From Tomitella fengzijianii (GTDB lineage: Bacteria; Actinomycetota; Actinomycetes; Mycobacteriales; Mycobacteriaceae): 64,000 bases of DNA. Positions within the stretch are counted from its first letter, which is position 1; the number at the start of each line of letters is the position of its first letter. The translations under genes and the position numbers were made by a program. Below the pieces are notes generated by a model. The model was not told where the DNA came from, did no database searches, and worked only from the letters and a program-made list of their open reading frames with translations. Shown in pieces: positions 16,995 to 25,608 of the stretch. The DNA is taken from assembly GCF_007559025.1 (NCBI RefSeq), contig NZ_CP041765.1, forward strand, positions 802,679 to 866,678, written 5' to 3'.

Positions 16995-18191
16995 CTATCC
17001 GCCGAGCTGCAAGGCCAGGACCAACTCCTCGACCTGTGCCTGGACGCTCTCATCGGCGGTGAAGCGCACCGCCCGGCCGACATCGAGGATCATGGCGAAC
17101 GCCGCATGCGCCAGGTAGACGGCCTCGTTCCGGCGCAGCTCCGGGCGCAGCCGCAGCACCGAGTCCGCCCAGGACTCCGCCACGCGGCGGTGGGCGGCGC
17201 GGAGCATGCGCCGGCGGCTCTGCGGCAGGTTCGACACCTCGGCGAAGTAGAGCGTCAACTGGTCCGGATGTCGGAAGGACCGGCGGATGTAGAGCCTCGC
17301 CACCATGCGGAGGGCCGCTTCGGGGTCCCGTGCGGAGGCGGCGGCAGCCTGCTGTGCGGGTCCGAGCCCCTCCGCGGTCCGGCTGAATGCCGCGTCGAGC
17401 AGCGCGGGCTTGCCGTCGTAGTGCCGGTATACGCCCGACGCCGTCATTCCCGCGGCCGCGGCGATCTCCTCGACGCTCACCTCGTGGTAACCACGGCGCG
17501 CGAAGAGCCGGATCGATTCGGTCAGCAACGCCTCGCGCGGGTCGGCCGGTGCCGGCGGGCGGTCGGGGCCGCGCGGTGCGGCGGCGTCCGGGGCGCGCTC
17601 GGGCGCGGCCGGGCCGGGGGACGGACTGTCCACCACGGCGAGGCAGCCGTTCACGAGCACAGTGATGATGCGCTTCCGCGCCAGGGGGGTGCGGTGGCCG
17701 GTGACGCTGCCGAGGATGCTCAACGCGGCCGTGGTGCGCAGGCGCACCTGCGCGGCGGTCATCTCCGGGTGCAGTGCGCGTACGGGCTCTGCCAGGCGTG
17801 CACTGACGGTGCGCATGGTCCGGACCACCCGGAGCCTGTCCTCCTCGCTCAGCAGCCGCGCCTCCCACCGGTAGAGTCCGCCGCTGCGCCGGTGTTCGAT
17901 CGACGTGGCGGCGAGCGATTCCAGGAGCGCGGTGAGGCGGGCGCACGGATGCGCGGCCGGCTCGGGCGGAAGGTCGGTCGCCTCGTAGAGGGCCTGCGTC
18001 AACGACTCGACGGAGTGCAGGAACAGCGCGTACTTGCTTGGGAAATGCCGGTAGAGCGCGGGGCCGGACACTCCGACGGCGGCGGCGATCTCATCCATGC
18101 CCGCCCCGTGATAACCGTGCTCGTCGAAAGCCTCCGCCGCGACGACGGCGATCCGTTGCCTGCGATCGCGGGGACGTATCTGGGCCGACAT
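16995..18191 (-). CDS. Double TetR-domain transcriptional regulator
   Basis: The 398-residue product contains two complete TetR units in one chain. The first helix-turn-helix is near residues 12-50 (AAEAFDEHGYHGAGMDEIAA, VSGPALYRHFPSK). A Pro/Ala linker around residues 190-215 precedes the second, near 218-260 (SIRLFARRGYHEVSVEEIAA, MTASGVYRHYDGK). Each is followed by a helical effector-like segment. Ordinary TetR proteins are about 200 residues and dimerise; here one chain could supply both halves. It is divergent from an enoyl-CoA hydratase-like gene with a 74-base gap. No frame disruption separates the halves. Confidence 0.88.
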   Translation of the reverse strand: MSAQIRPRDRRQRIAVVAAEAFDEHGYHGAGMDEIAAAVGVSGPALYRHFPSKYALFLHSVESLTQALYEATDLPPEPAAHPCARLTALLESLAATSIEHRRSGGLYRWEARLLSEEDRLRVVRTMRTVSARLAEPVRALHPEMTAAQVRLRTTAALSILGSVTGHRTPLARKRIITVLVNGCLAVVDSPSPGPAAPERAPDAAAPRGPDRPPAPADPREALLTESIRLFARRGYHEVSVEEIAAAAGMTASGVYRHYDGKPALLDAAFSRTAEGLGPAQQAAAASARDPEAALRMVARLYIRRSFRHPDQLTLYFAEVSNLPQSRRRMLRAAHRRVAESWADSVLRLRPELRRNEAVYLAHAAFAMILDVGRAVRFTADESVQAQVEELVLALQLGG

Positions 18192-18265
18192 GGATAGAAA
18201 GTTAACCGCAGTTCCCTCGTCCCGTGGTTGTATCGAGGGGAAACCAAGACGGACGGGAGCGGAGG

Positions 18266-19072
18266 ATGACGGATGCCGGCGGGCCCGACGGCGTGCGAGT
18301 GGTGTCGACGGCCGGGGTGTTGACGGTGACCATCGACCGGCAGGCCCGGATGAACGCCCTCGACTCGGCGACGGTCGAAGAGCTGGTCCGCGCGTTGACC
18401 GAGGATGCCCGTGACGAGGCTGTGCGCGCGGTGGTCCTCACCGGGGCGGGAACGGCGTTCTGCACCGGCGCCGACCTCGTGGCGATGTCGTCCGACAGGC
18501 CGGCCGGCGCGGCGGAGGCCGATGAGCGCGCGCGGGCCACGATGCGGCGTGCCGAAGAACTGATCCGCGCCATCGTCGAAGCCCCGGTGCCTGTCGTGGC
18601 GGCGGTGAACGGCGCCGCCGCCGGGCTCGGGGTCTCGGTGGCGCTGGCCTGCGATCTGGTCTACGCCGCGGAGGATGCGTACTTCCTGCTGCCGTTCACC
18701 GGCATCGGACTCATGCCGGACGGCGGCGCGAGCCTGCTGGTCCCGGCTGCGGTGGGGCGCGCCCGCGCCAATGCGATGGTGCTGCTGGGCGACCGGCTGC
18801 CCGCCGCCGAGGCGCAGGCATCCGGACTGATCTGCGAGGCGGTGCCGGCGGAGCGCCTGTCCACGCGGGTCGACGAGGTCGCCGCGCGTCTGGCGTCCCG
18901 CTCGCGCCGGGCGCTGGAGGCCACGAAATCGGCGATGGCCGCCACGACCCTCGCGCTGCTGGATACGGCGCTGGCGACGGAGGCGGAGTCGCAGCGTGCC
19001 CTGCTCACCGGCCCCGACCTGCAGGAGGGGATCGCGTCGGTGCTCGAGCGCCGCGCGCCGCAGTTCCGCTGA
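18266..19072 (+). CDS. Enoyl-CoA hydratase/isomerase family protein
   Basis: A 268-residue crotonase-fold protein. CTGADLVAM forms the first oxyanion-hole segment and NGAAAGLGVSVALACDLVYA the second. IGLMPDGGASLLV carries the Asp typical of PaaG-like isomerases. The two glutamates of classical enoyl-CoA hydratase are not in their usual places, so a double-bond isomerase or other crotonase activity is as likely as hydration. The start at 18266 follows GGAGCGGAGG. It is probably regulated by the divergent double-TetR protein. Confidence 0.85.
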   Translation: MTDAGGPDGVRVVSTAGVLTVTIDRQARMNALDSATVEELVRALTEDARDEAVRAVVLTGAGTAFCTGADLVAMSSDRPAGAAEADERARATMRRAEELIRAIVEAPVPVVAAVNGAAAGLGVSVALACDLVYAAEDAYFLLPFTGIGLMPDGGASLLVPAAVGRARANAMVLLGDRLPAAEAQASGLICEAVPAERLSTRVDEVAARLASRSRRALEATKSAMAATTLALLDTALATEAESQRALLTGPDLQEGIASVLERRAPQFR

Positions 19073-19132
19073 GGCCCGGGCGCCGCGCCGGAGGCGTCCG
19101 GCGGTGCCACCGTCGACGCGCGGCGAGAGCGG

Positions 19133-20989
19133 TCAGCTGCCGGGGGTGGCGCCCAGCGCGTCGAGGAACGCGCGGGTCACGTCGGTTGCGGGCCCGGTGG
19201 AATCGGCTCCCTGGACGAACACGGAGAACGCCATGTCGCCGAGGATCCCGATGAACCACCCGTGTGCGCGCCGGTCCGTCACGTCGGCGGTGCCCGCCAC
19301 GCCGGAAAGGCCGTCGATGTCGCGGAGCGCGGACGCGTTGCCTGCCGCGACGGCCTCGTTCATCATCAGGCGCACCGATTTGGCGGTGCCCTCGGACACT
19401 GTGGCCGGCGGGTCGTCCGCGGAGCCCTTCCGGCCGACGACGAGTATCGGGGAGAAGCGGTCGCCGTCGTCGGCCAAGGTCGCGGCCACGACGGCCATTC
19501 CGAACGGGCTCGCCGCCACCTGGCCCTGGCCGATGCCGGCTTCGATCCGCGCGGCACCCGGCTCGGTGGGCGGCACCGAACCGGTGAGTGTCGTCAGCCC
19601 CGGGGTGTCGAAATCGGCTCCGACGCCCAGCGCTTCGGCAGTTCCCGGGAGCGCGCCGTCCGGCAGCGCGCCGGTGATCGTCGCCAGCGTGGTGAGGCAC
19701 GGCGCGGCGAAAGCCTGGGTCAGGGTGACGGGGCCCAGGTCCAGGTCGTCGGGGTTGAACACCGTGCGACCGTCCACGGTGACCTGCGCGGGACAACCGA
19801 CGATGTCGTCGGGCGCGATGCCCGACCCGCCGAGTGCCGCGGAGACCGTCACCAAGGAGAACACCGAGCCGGGGGCGTAGAGGCCGTTGAGTGCCACGGG
19901 ACCGCGGGCCGATGCGGCCGCATTCTGCGCGACGGCGCTCACCCCGCCATTGGACGGGGTGAGCGCGACGATCGCCGCCGGACGTTCTGCGGAGTCCACG
20001 GCACCCTGCGCCGCCTTCTGGACCTGCAGATCCATCGTCGTGGGTACGTTCTGGACATCCTCGGGCAACTTGGCCTGCACCCGGACGTCTTGCTCGTACC
20101 CGGGGTTGTCGATGTCCACCGACCACCCCGCGGACCGGGACAGGATGCTGCGCCAGACATTCGGGATCCCGTCCAGTGCGGGGGAGTGCACCGCCGGGTC
20201 GACGGTCAGCAGCCGGCCGCGCTGGGGCAGCGCGACGGAGGCGATGGCGTCGAGGTCTGCGCGGAGCGGGTCGACGTCCTCCGGCCGCAGCGTGACCACC
20301 ACGTAGCGGCTCGGCTCCGGTGCCGCGGCGTCCGCGGCGGGGGCGTCGCGGGCCGACGTGGATTGCTCCTGCTCCGCCTCGGCCATCCCCTCGGTGATCG
20401 ACTCGGCGGTGATCGACGGGTCGACACCGTGCAGGACGTCGGCCAGCGCGGCGATGTCGTCGGCAGTCGCGTCGAGCGCGATGGCGACGTCGGTGACCGT
20501 CTGCCACCGCATGAGGTCGTTGCGGTTCCTGTCGATCACGGGGCTCGCCAGGTCGAGGTCCTGCGAGTAGACGAGCCGTCCGCCGGGCTGCAGCCGGGAG
20601 TCGATGATGTGCGGCGACCACGGGACCTTGCCGTCCTCGAGGCGGTCGATGGTGCCGGTGGTCTCGGTCTTGTAGCCGTCGGGCAGCTTCCAGGAGGTGT
20701 GCGTGGTGAGCGTGCCGCGCAGCGATTCGAGCGTAGACAGGTGCGCGGTGGCGTTCCCCATCCCCCGGAAGGTCGCGGTGAGGGCCTTTTCGGCGGCCTC
20801 CGGGTCGTCGGTCATCGACGCTGCCCGGTCCAGTTCGTGGTCGTTGACTGCCTTGACGAACTCGCGCATCGGATCCGTCGGCGCGCCCAAGGTGATGCCG
20901 CACGCGGTCGTGCACAGGAGGATGACGGCACCGCCGAACGCCGCCGCGGTGCGTGCGATGCGGCGTCCCCCGTCGCGCGGAATCGGCAT
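19133..20989 (-). CDS. Penicillin-binding-protein-like lipoprotein with degenerate transpeptidase motifs
   Basis: A 618-residue protein with a lipoprotein signal (lipobox LCTTAC, Cys30). An NTF2-like MecA_N domain spans about residues 35-145, a dimerisation region follows, and a transpeptidase fold spans about 300-618. Architecture and lipidation match mycobacterial Rv2864c-type class B PBPs. However, SxxK reads S375-V-F-S (Lys lost), the usual SxN segment reads PCL within FAAPCLTTLA, and KTG reads VAG within GVAGTADV. The protein is therefore unlikely to acylate with peptidoglycan or beta-lactams. A regulatory or scaffolding role outside the membrane is plausible. The frame is otherwise intact. 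It is convergent with the crotonase gene and divergent from fadD5. Confidence 0.87.
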   Translation of the reverse strand: MPIPRDGGRRIARTAAAFGGAVILLCTTACGITLGAPTDPMREFVKAVNDHELDRAASMTDDPEAAEKALTATFRGMGNATAHLSTLESLRGTLTTHTSWKLPDGYKTETTGTIDRLEDGKVPWSPHIIDSRLQPGGRLVYSQDLDLASPVIDRNRNDLMRWQTVTDVAIALDATADDIAALADVLHGVDPSITAESITEGMAEAEQEQSTSARDAPAADAAAPEPSRYVVVTLRPEDVDPLRADLDAIASVALPQRGRLLTVDPAVHSPALDGIPNVWRSILSRSAGWSVDIDNPGYEQDVRVQAKLPEDVQNVPTTMDLQVQKAAQGAVDSAERPAAIVALTPSNGGVSAVAQNAAASARGPVALNGLYAPGSVFSLVTVSAALGGSGIAPDDIVGCPAQVTVDGRTVFNPDDLDLGPVTLTQAFAAPCLTTLATITGALPDGALPGTAEALGVGADFDTPGLTTLTGSVPPTEPGAARIEAGIGQGQVAASPFGMAVVAATLADDGDRFSPILVVGRKGSADDPPATVSEGTAKSVRLMMNEAVAAGNASALRDIDGLSGVAGTADVTDRRAHGWFIGILGDMAFSVFVQGADSTGPATDVTRAFLDALGATPGS

Positions 20990-21102
20990 GGACCAAGTTG
21001 AACAGACGGCGCCGGTGATGTCATCAGGTGACCCGCCGCCGCGCCCCTCGGTACGGCGCCGTGCGGCAGGCCCGGCGCAGAATCGCCGTTAACAAAACGC
21101 GC

Positions 21103-21128
21103 TTGCGAACCTGCCGTATATGTAATAC
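21103..21128 (+). promoter_or_regulatory. Candidate promoter of the fadD5-mce operon
   Basis: An A+T-rich patch ahead of fadD5 contains TTGCGA at 21103-21108 and, after a short spacer, TGTAATAC ending at 21128. The spacing is not ideal and no -10 of the TAnnnT form sits at 17 bases, so this is tentative. Confidence 0.3.
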
Positions 21129-21199
21129 TCGCCACATCTCGCCGGGCTGCGGCCCGGCGGCGGACGGGGAATCCGACGGCGACGACAGGGGCACCGACC

Positions 21200-22819
21200 A
21201 TGGCAGCAGACGTCTCGGGTGCGGGGGCCGCTGCGGCGCCCCAGCGCTTCACCCGCAACACCTGGAACAACTGGGTGGCGGGCCACGCGGTGATGAGGCC
21301 GAATGCGGAGGCCTTCCGTCACCGGGGGACATCGACCACCTGGGCGCTGCTGCACGCACGCGCGGAGGCGATGGCGTCAGCACTGTCCCGCCGGGGGATC
21401 GTGCAGGGCGACAGGGTCCTGCTGCTGACCCTCAACCGCACCGAGTTCTTCGAGGCGGTGCTGGCCGTGAACGCGCTGGGGGCCATCGCGGTGCCGGTGA
21501 ACTTCCGCCTCACCCCGCCGGAGTGCGCGTACATAGCGGAGAACTGCGGCGCGCGCGCCGTCGTCACCGAGCCGACCCTCGAGCCACTGGTGACCGCGCT
21601 GCGCGGCCTGGTCCCGTCGCTGGCCCTGGCGGTCACGATGGCACCGGACGGCGCGGACGGGTCGGCCGGTGCCGGTGCCGCGGACGGATTCGAGGGCTTC
21701 GAGGAGCTGATCGAGGAGCAGGGCGAGCCGTACGCGCCGCGCGACGTCCCCGAGGACTCGCCGAGCCTTATCCTCTACACCTCCGGCACCACCGGGCGGC
21801 CCAAGGGCGCGGTGCTCACCTATGCCAACATGGCCGCCCAATCGTTCACCTGCATCAGGGCACTGCAGATGGGGCTCGACAGCGTGGGCCTGCTGGCGGC
21901 GCCCACGTTCCACGTGGCCGCGCTGGGCTCGATCGCGCCGGCGCTGCAATTGGGAACCACCACCGTCATCCACCCGCTGGGCGCGTTCAGCCCCGCCGAC
22001 GTCCTGGACACCTGGGAACGTGAGCGGATCACGTCCACGTTCATGGTGCCGGTGCAATGGCAGGCCGTGTGCGCGGATCCGACGGTCAAGGACCGCGACC
22101 TGGCGCTGCGCACGATCTCGTGGGGCGCGGCGCCCGCGTCGGACACCGTGCTGAAGGCGATGGCCGAGACCTTCCCCGACGCGCTCAACGTCGCGGTGTT
22201 CGGCCAGACGGAGATGTCGCCCATCACCTGCGTGCTCGACGGGGCAGACGCCCTGCGCAAACTCGGCTCCGTCGGCCGGGTGATACCGACCATCCAGGCG
22301 CGCATCGTCGATGACGAGATGAACGACGTCCCACCGGGCGAGGTCGGGGAGATCGTGTACCGCGGGCCGACCCTGATGCAGGGGTACTGGAACGACCGCG
22401 CCGCCACCGACGCTGCGTTCGACGGCGGCTGGTTCCACTCGGGGGACTTGGTTCGCGCGGACGAAGAGGGCTTCATCTTCGTGGTCGACCGCAAGAAGGA
22501 CATGATCATCTCCGGCGGCGAGAACATCTACTGCGCCGAGGTCGAGAACGTGCTCTACGGGCATCCGTGCATCCGGGAGGCCGCGGTGATCGGGCGGCCG
22601 GACCCCAAGTGGGGAGAAGTCCCGGTGGCCGTCGTCGCGCTGGAGGGCGACGGGCCCGACCTCGACGCGCAGTCGCTCGCCGAGTGGCTGGGCGACAGGC
22701 TTGCGCGCTACAAGCACCCGCACGAGGTGGTCGTGGTCGACGCGCTCCCGCGCAACGCCAGCGGCAAGGTCGTCAAGGGCGAGCTGCGGAAGAACGCACC
22801 GGCGGCGAAGACCGGGTAG
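21200..22819 (+). CDS. fadD5: Long-chain acyl-CoA synthetase, FadD5-like
   Basis: A 539-residue adenylate-forming enzyme. LILYTSGTTGRPKG is the phosphate-binding loop, WGAAPASDTVLKAM and FGQTEMSP the adenine-binding core, and FHSGDLVRADEEGFIFVVDR the hinge. NASGKVVKGELR holds the catalytic Lys. It would activate fatty acids to acyl-CoA through acyl-AMP. It heads the mce cluster exactly as fadD5 heads mce1 in M. tuberculosis, suggesting it activates fatty acids delivered by the Mce complex. yrbEA follows 10 bases after its stop. Confidence 0.9.
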   Translation: MAADVSGAGAAAAPQRFTRNTWNNWVAGHAVMRPNAEAFRHRGTSTTWALLHARAEAMASALSRRGIVQGDRVLLLTLNRTEFFEAVLAVNALGAIAVPVNFRLTPPECAYIAENCGARAVVTEPTLEPLVTALRGLVPSLALAVTMAPDGADGSAGAGAADGFEGFEELIEEQGEPYAPRDVPEDSPSLILYTSGTTGRPKGAVLTYANMAAQSFTCIRALQMGLDSVGLLAAPTFHVAALGSIAPALQLGTTTVIHPLGAFSPADVLDTWERERITSTFMVPVQWQAVCADPTVKDRDLALRTISWGAAPASDTVLKAMAETFPDALNVAVFGQTEMSPITCVLDGADALRKLGSVGRVIPTIQARIVDDEMNDVPPGEVGEIVYRGPTLMQGYWNDRAATDAAFDGGWFHSGDLVRADEEGFIFVVDRKKDMIISGGENIYCAEVENVLYGHPCIREAAVIGRPDPKWGEVPVAVVALEGDGPDLDAQSLAEWLGDRLARYKHPHEVVVVDALPRNASGKVVKGELRKNAPAAKTG

Positions 22820-22829
22820 GAGGGCACAG

Positions 22830-23642
22830 GTGACCTATGGCCTGCCCGCGGCGCGGGGGCCGTTCCACGATCTCGCGCTCCAGGTCGGCGGCCTCGTCGC
22901 GTTCTCGGCGCGCGCGCTGGTCGCCGCCCCGCGCGCGGCGGTGCGCGGGCGGCTGCCGCTGCGTGAGGCGGTCGAGCAGACGGCGTTCCTCGCGCGGGTC
23001 TGCAGCGGCCCGGCGCTGCTGCTGATGCTGCCGATCGGCGTGCTCATCGCCGTGTCGGTGGGGTCCCTCGCAGCGCGGCTCGGTGCGGGCGGCTACTCGG
23101 GCGCAGTCACGGCGTTCGTCGTGGTGGGGCAGGCCGCGGCGCTGGTGTGTGCGCTGATGCTCGCCGGCGTCGGCGGCTCCGCCATCTGCGCGGACCTCGG
23201 TTCGCGGACCATCCGCGAAGAGATCGAGGCCCTCGAGACCATGGGCATCGACGTCATCGAGCGCCTCGTCCTGCCGCGGATCATCGCGGCCGTGGTCGTC
23301 TCGGTGATGCTGTGCGCGCTGGTGACCCTGGCGGGGGTGCTCACCTGCCTGCTCTATCAGGTCTACGTGCAGCATCAGTCGTCCGGCGCGTTCCTGGCGA
23401 CGTTCGCGCAGTACGGGCGCCTGTCCGACTTCACCACCGCCATGATCAAGGCCGCGGCTTTCGGGCTGACCTCGGCGCTGATCGCCTCGTTCAAGGGGCT
23501 GCACGCCAAGGGCGGGCCGAGCGGAGTGGCGGACGCGGTCAACGAGACCGTCGTCCTCGCCTTCGTCGTCGTGTTCGTCGTCAACACGGTGCTGTCGCAG
23601 CTGTACTCGGTGATCGTGCCGGCACCGGGGGCGTACGCATGA
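22830..23642 (+). CDS. yrbEA: Mce-associated permease YrbEA (MlaE family)
   Basis: A 270-residue MlaE-type ABC permease with about five to six helices. EEIEALETMGIDVIERLVLP is the cytoplasmic coupling helix that contacts the ATPase; LPIGVLIAVSVGSLAA and VVVSVMLCALVTLAGVL are membrane spans. The GTG start follows TAGGAGGG. With YrbEB it forms the membrane channel of the Mce lipid importer; the ATPase MceG is not in this window. Its stop overlaps the yrbEB start (ATGA). Confidence 0.92.
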   Translation: MTYGLPAARGPFHDLALQVGGLVAFSARALVAAPRAAVRGRLPLREAVEQTAFLARVCSGPALLLMLPIGVLIAVSVGSLAARLGAGGYSGAVTAFVVVGQAAALVCALMLAGVGGSAICADLGSRTIREEIEALETMGIDVIERLVLPRIIAAVVVSVMLCALVTLAGVLTCLLYQVYVQHQSSGAFLATFAQYGRLSDFTTAMIKAAAFGLTSALIASFKGLHAKGGPSGVADAVNETVVLAFVVVFVVNTVLSQLYSVIVPAPGAYA

Positions 23643-24499
23643 TCGGTCTCGGCACCGTCGGCCGCGTGCGCCGCGCAGGTCTACCGCTGCGGCGCACCTA
23701 CGACGGCGTCGCCCGCTTCGGCGAACACGTGACGTTCTTCGTGCACGTGCTCGCCGGCATCCCCTTCGCCGTGCGCAAGTACTGGCGCCACATCCTGCGC
23801 GAGATCGGCGACGTCAGCTTCGGCAGCGCGTCGCTGCTCGCGGGCGGCGGCACCATCGGGATCGTGTTCGCCATGTCGGGTGTCGCGGCGATCATGGTCG
23901 GCGTCGAGACCCATCGGGGCCTGGAGCTGATCGGGATGACCTCCCTCAGCGGCCTGCTCTCGGCCATCGCCAACACGCGCGAGCTGGCACCGGTGGTCGC
24001 GAGCATCGCCCTCGCCGCCAAGGTCGGCACCGGGTTCACGGCCAAGCTCGGCGCCATGCGCATCTCCGACGAGATCGACGCCCTCGACGCCATGGCGGTC
24101 CGGTCCGTGCCGTTCCTCGCCAGCACGCGGGTCGTCGCGGCGATCGTGTGCGTGGTGCCGATCTACATGGTGGGACTGCTCGCCGCCTACATCGCGACGA
24201 GATTCACCGTCGTGACCATGGGGGGCGACTCCGCCGGCACCTACGACTACTACTTCCACCTCGGGCTCGGCGCGTCGGACCTGTGGTTGTCGCTGACCAA
24301 GGCGCTGGTGTTCGCGACGATCGTCGCGCTCGTGCACTGCTCCTACGGTTTCCACGCCTCCGGTGGCCCGGAGGGTGTGGGCCGCGCCGCCGGCCGCGCG
24401 CTGCGGACGAGCATCCTCGCCATCGGCATCGCCGACGTGGCCATGACGTTCGCGCTCTGGGGCATCGAGCCGTCGGTGCCGGGGCTGGGACTGTCATGA
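23639..24499 (+). CDS. yrbEB: Mce-associated permease YrbEB (MlaE family)
   Basis: A 286-residue partner of YrbEA. DEIDALDAMAVRSVPFLAST is the EQ-loop-like coupling helix of MlaE permeases, and GTGFTAKLGAMRISDE precedes it as in other YrbE proteins. The N-terminal segment FAVRKYWRHILREIGDVSFG is the interfacial helix. Overlaps of four bases on both sides (ATGA) bind it into a translationally coupled unit with yrbEA and mceA. Confidence 0.93.
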   Translation: MIGLGTVGRVRRAGLPLRRTYDGVARFGEHVTFFVHVLAGIPFAVRKYWRHILREIGDVSFGSASLLAGGGTIGIVFAMSGVAAIMVGVETHRGLELIGMTSLSGLLSAIANTRELAPVVASIALAAKVGTGFTAKLGAMRISDEIDALDAMAVRSVPFLASTRVVAAIVCVVPIYMVGLLAAYIATRFTVVTMGGDSAGTYDYYFHLGLGASDLWLSLTKALVFATIVALVHCSYGFHASGGPEGVGRAAGRALRTSILAIGIADVAMTFALWGIEPSVPGLGLS

Positions 24500-25608
24500 A
24501 CGGGTTCGGGGCGCCCCGCGGGCATGTGCACGCCGCACGTGGTCAGGGCCGCCCCGCGCCGCGCCGGCTCACGGCGTCGAAGGGGGCCCTCGCGCTGCGC
24601 GGAGCAGCCGCCGTCATCGCGATCGTCGTCGGCGCGGCCGCGTTCGTCGCCTACGGGAACGGGGTGTTCGCCGGGCACCCGGAGATCACCGCGGACCTGC
24701 CGGCGGAGGCGGGGCTGCTCACCGGGTCCGTGGGCGTGCAGTACCAGGGCGTGCCGGTCGGCGAGGTCACGGCGATCGACGCGGGCACGGACGTGTCGAC
24801 GGTCCACTTGCGCATCGACCCGGACGCACTCGGACGCATTCCGGCCGCGGTGAAGGTGCGCGTCGCGCCGAACACGCTGTTCGGCGACGTCGTCCTCCAA
24901 CTGGTTCCGGACCCCGCGCGGTCCGCGCCCGGCGGGCGCCTGCAGGCGGGAGACGCGCTGCCTGCCGACACCTCGCCGGCGGCGGTCCGCCTCTACGACG
25001 TCTACGAGCACGCCGTGGCGACGATGGACCGCCTGCAGCCGCAACACCTCCAGACAGCGCTCACCGCGATGGCCGACGCGCTGCGCGGGCGGGGCGACGA
25101 CCTGGGCCGGTCGCTGGACCGGCTCTCGCGATCCGCCGGCACGCTCGTGCCCGACACCCGGAGCCTCCTGGCCCGCGCGCCGCAGTTCGCGGCCGTCACC
25201 GAGTCCGCCGACGCGGCCGCCGCCGACGGGCTGGGCGTGCTCCGCGACATCACCTCGCTGTCGAAAGCGGTCACGGACAGGCCCGACAGCCTCGCCGCGT
25301 TCTTCCGATCCGCGGGGGCCGCCGCGTCGTCCGCCGCCGCCGTGGCCGGCGAGAACACCGGGGCCCTCCGCCGGATCGTAGACCAGGCGGCCCCTGCCCT
25401 CACGGCGGTCGACGCGGGGCGTAGGGGGCTTCCGGACACCTTCGAGGCGCTCCGGCGGTTCACAGACAAGGGGGTCGCGGCCTTCGACACCGGGGTTTTC
25501 GACATCACCGCCGTGCCGAGCTTCAGCGACCCGATGCCGTACCCGGCGGCGGATTGCCCGCGCTACGGCGGTCTCGCGGGGGCGAACTGCGGCGGGGGAG
25601 GCGACTGA
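24496..25608 (+). CDS. mceA: Mce family protein, MceA position
   Basis: A 370-residue protein with one N-terminal membrane span (about residues 36-53), an MlaD domain (about 62-140: GLLTGSVGVQYQGVPVGEVT) and a long helical Mce domain to about residue 340. In the assembled transporter six Mce proteins form a hexameric tube that carries lipid across the periplasm. It ends with a Cys-containing tail (CPRYGGLAGANCGGGG) and is shorter than M. tuberculosis Mce1A (about 450 residues). Its stop overlaps the mceB start. Confidence 0.9.
   Translation: MNGFGAPRGHVHAARGQGRPAPRRLTASKGALALRGAAAVIAIVVGAAAFVAYGNGVFAGHPEITADLPAEAGLLTGSVGVQYQGVPVGEVTAIDAGTDVSTVHLRIDPDALGRIPAAVKVRVAPNTLFGDVVLQLVPDPARSAPGGRLQAGDALPADTSPAAVRLYDVYEHAVATMDRLQPQHLQTALTAMADALRGRGDDLGRSLDRLSRSAGTLVPDTRSLLARAPQFAAVTESADAAAADGLGVLRDITSLSKAVTDRPDSLAAFFRSAGAAASSAAAVAGENTGALRRIVDQAAPALTAVDAGRRGLPDTFEALRRFTDKGVAAFDTGVFDITAVPSFSDPMPYPAADCPRYGGLAGANCGGGGD

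Noticed and set aside
19005-20996. A 663-codon open frame in another minus-strand frame over the PBP gene
   Set aside because: Arg/Gly/His-rich composition, no motifs, and the competing frame has a lipobox and PBP domains.
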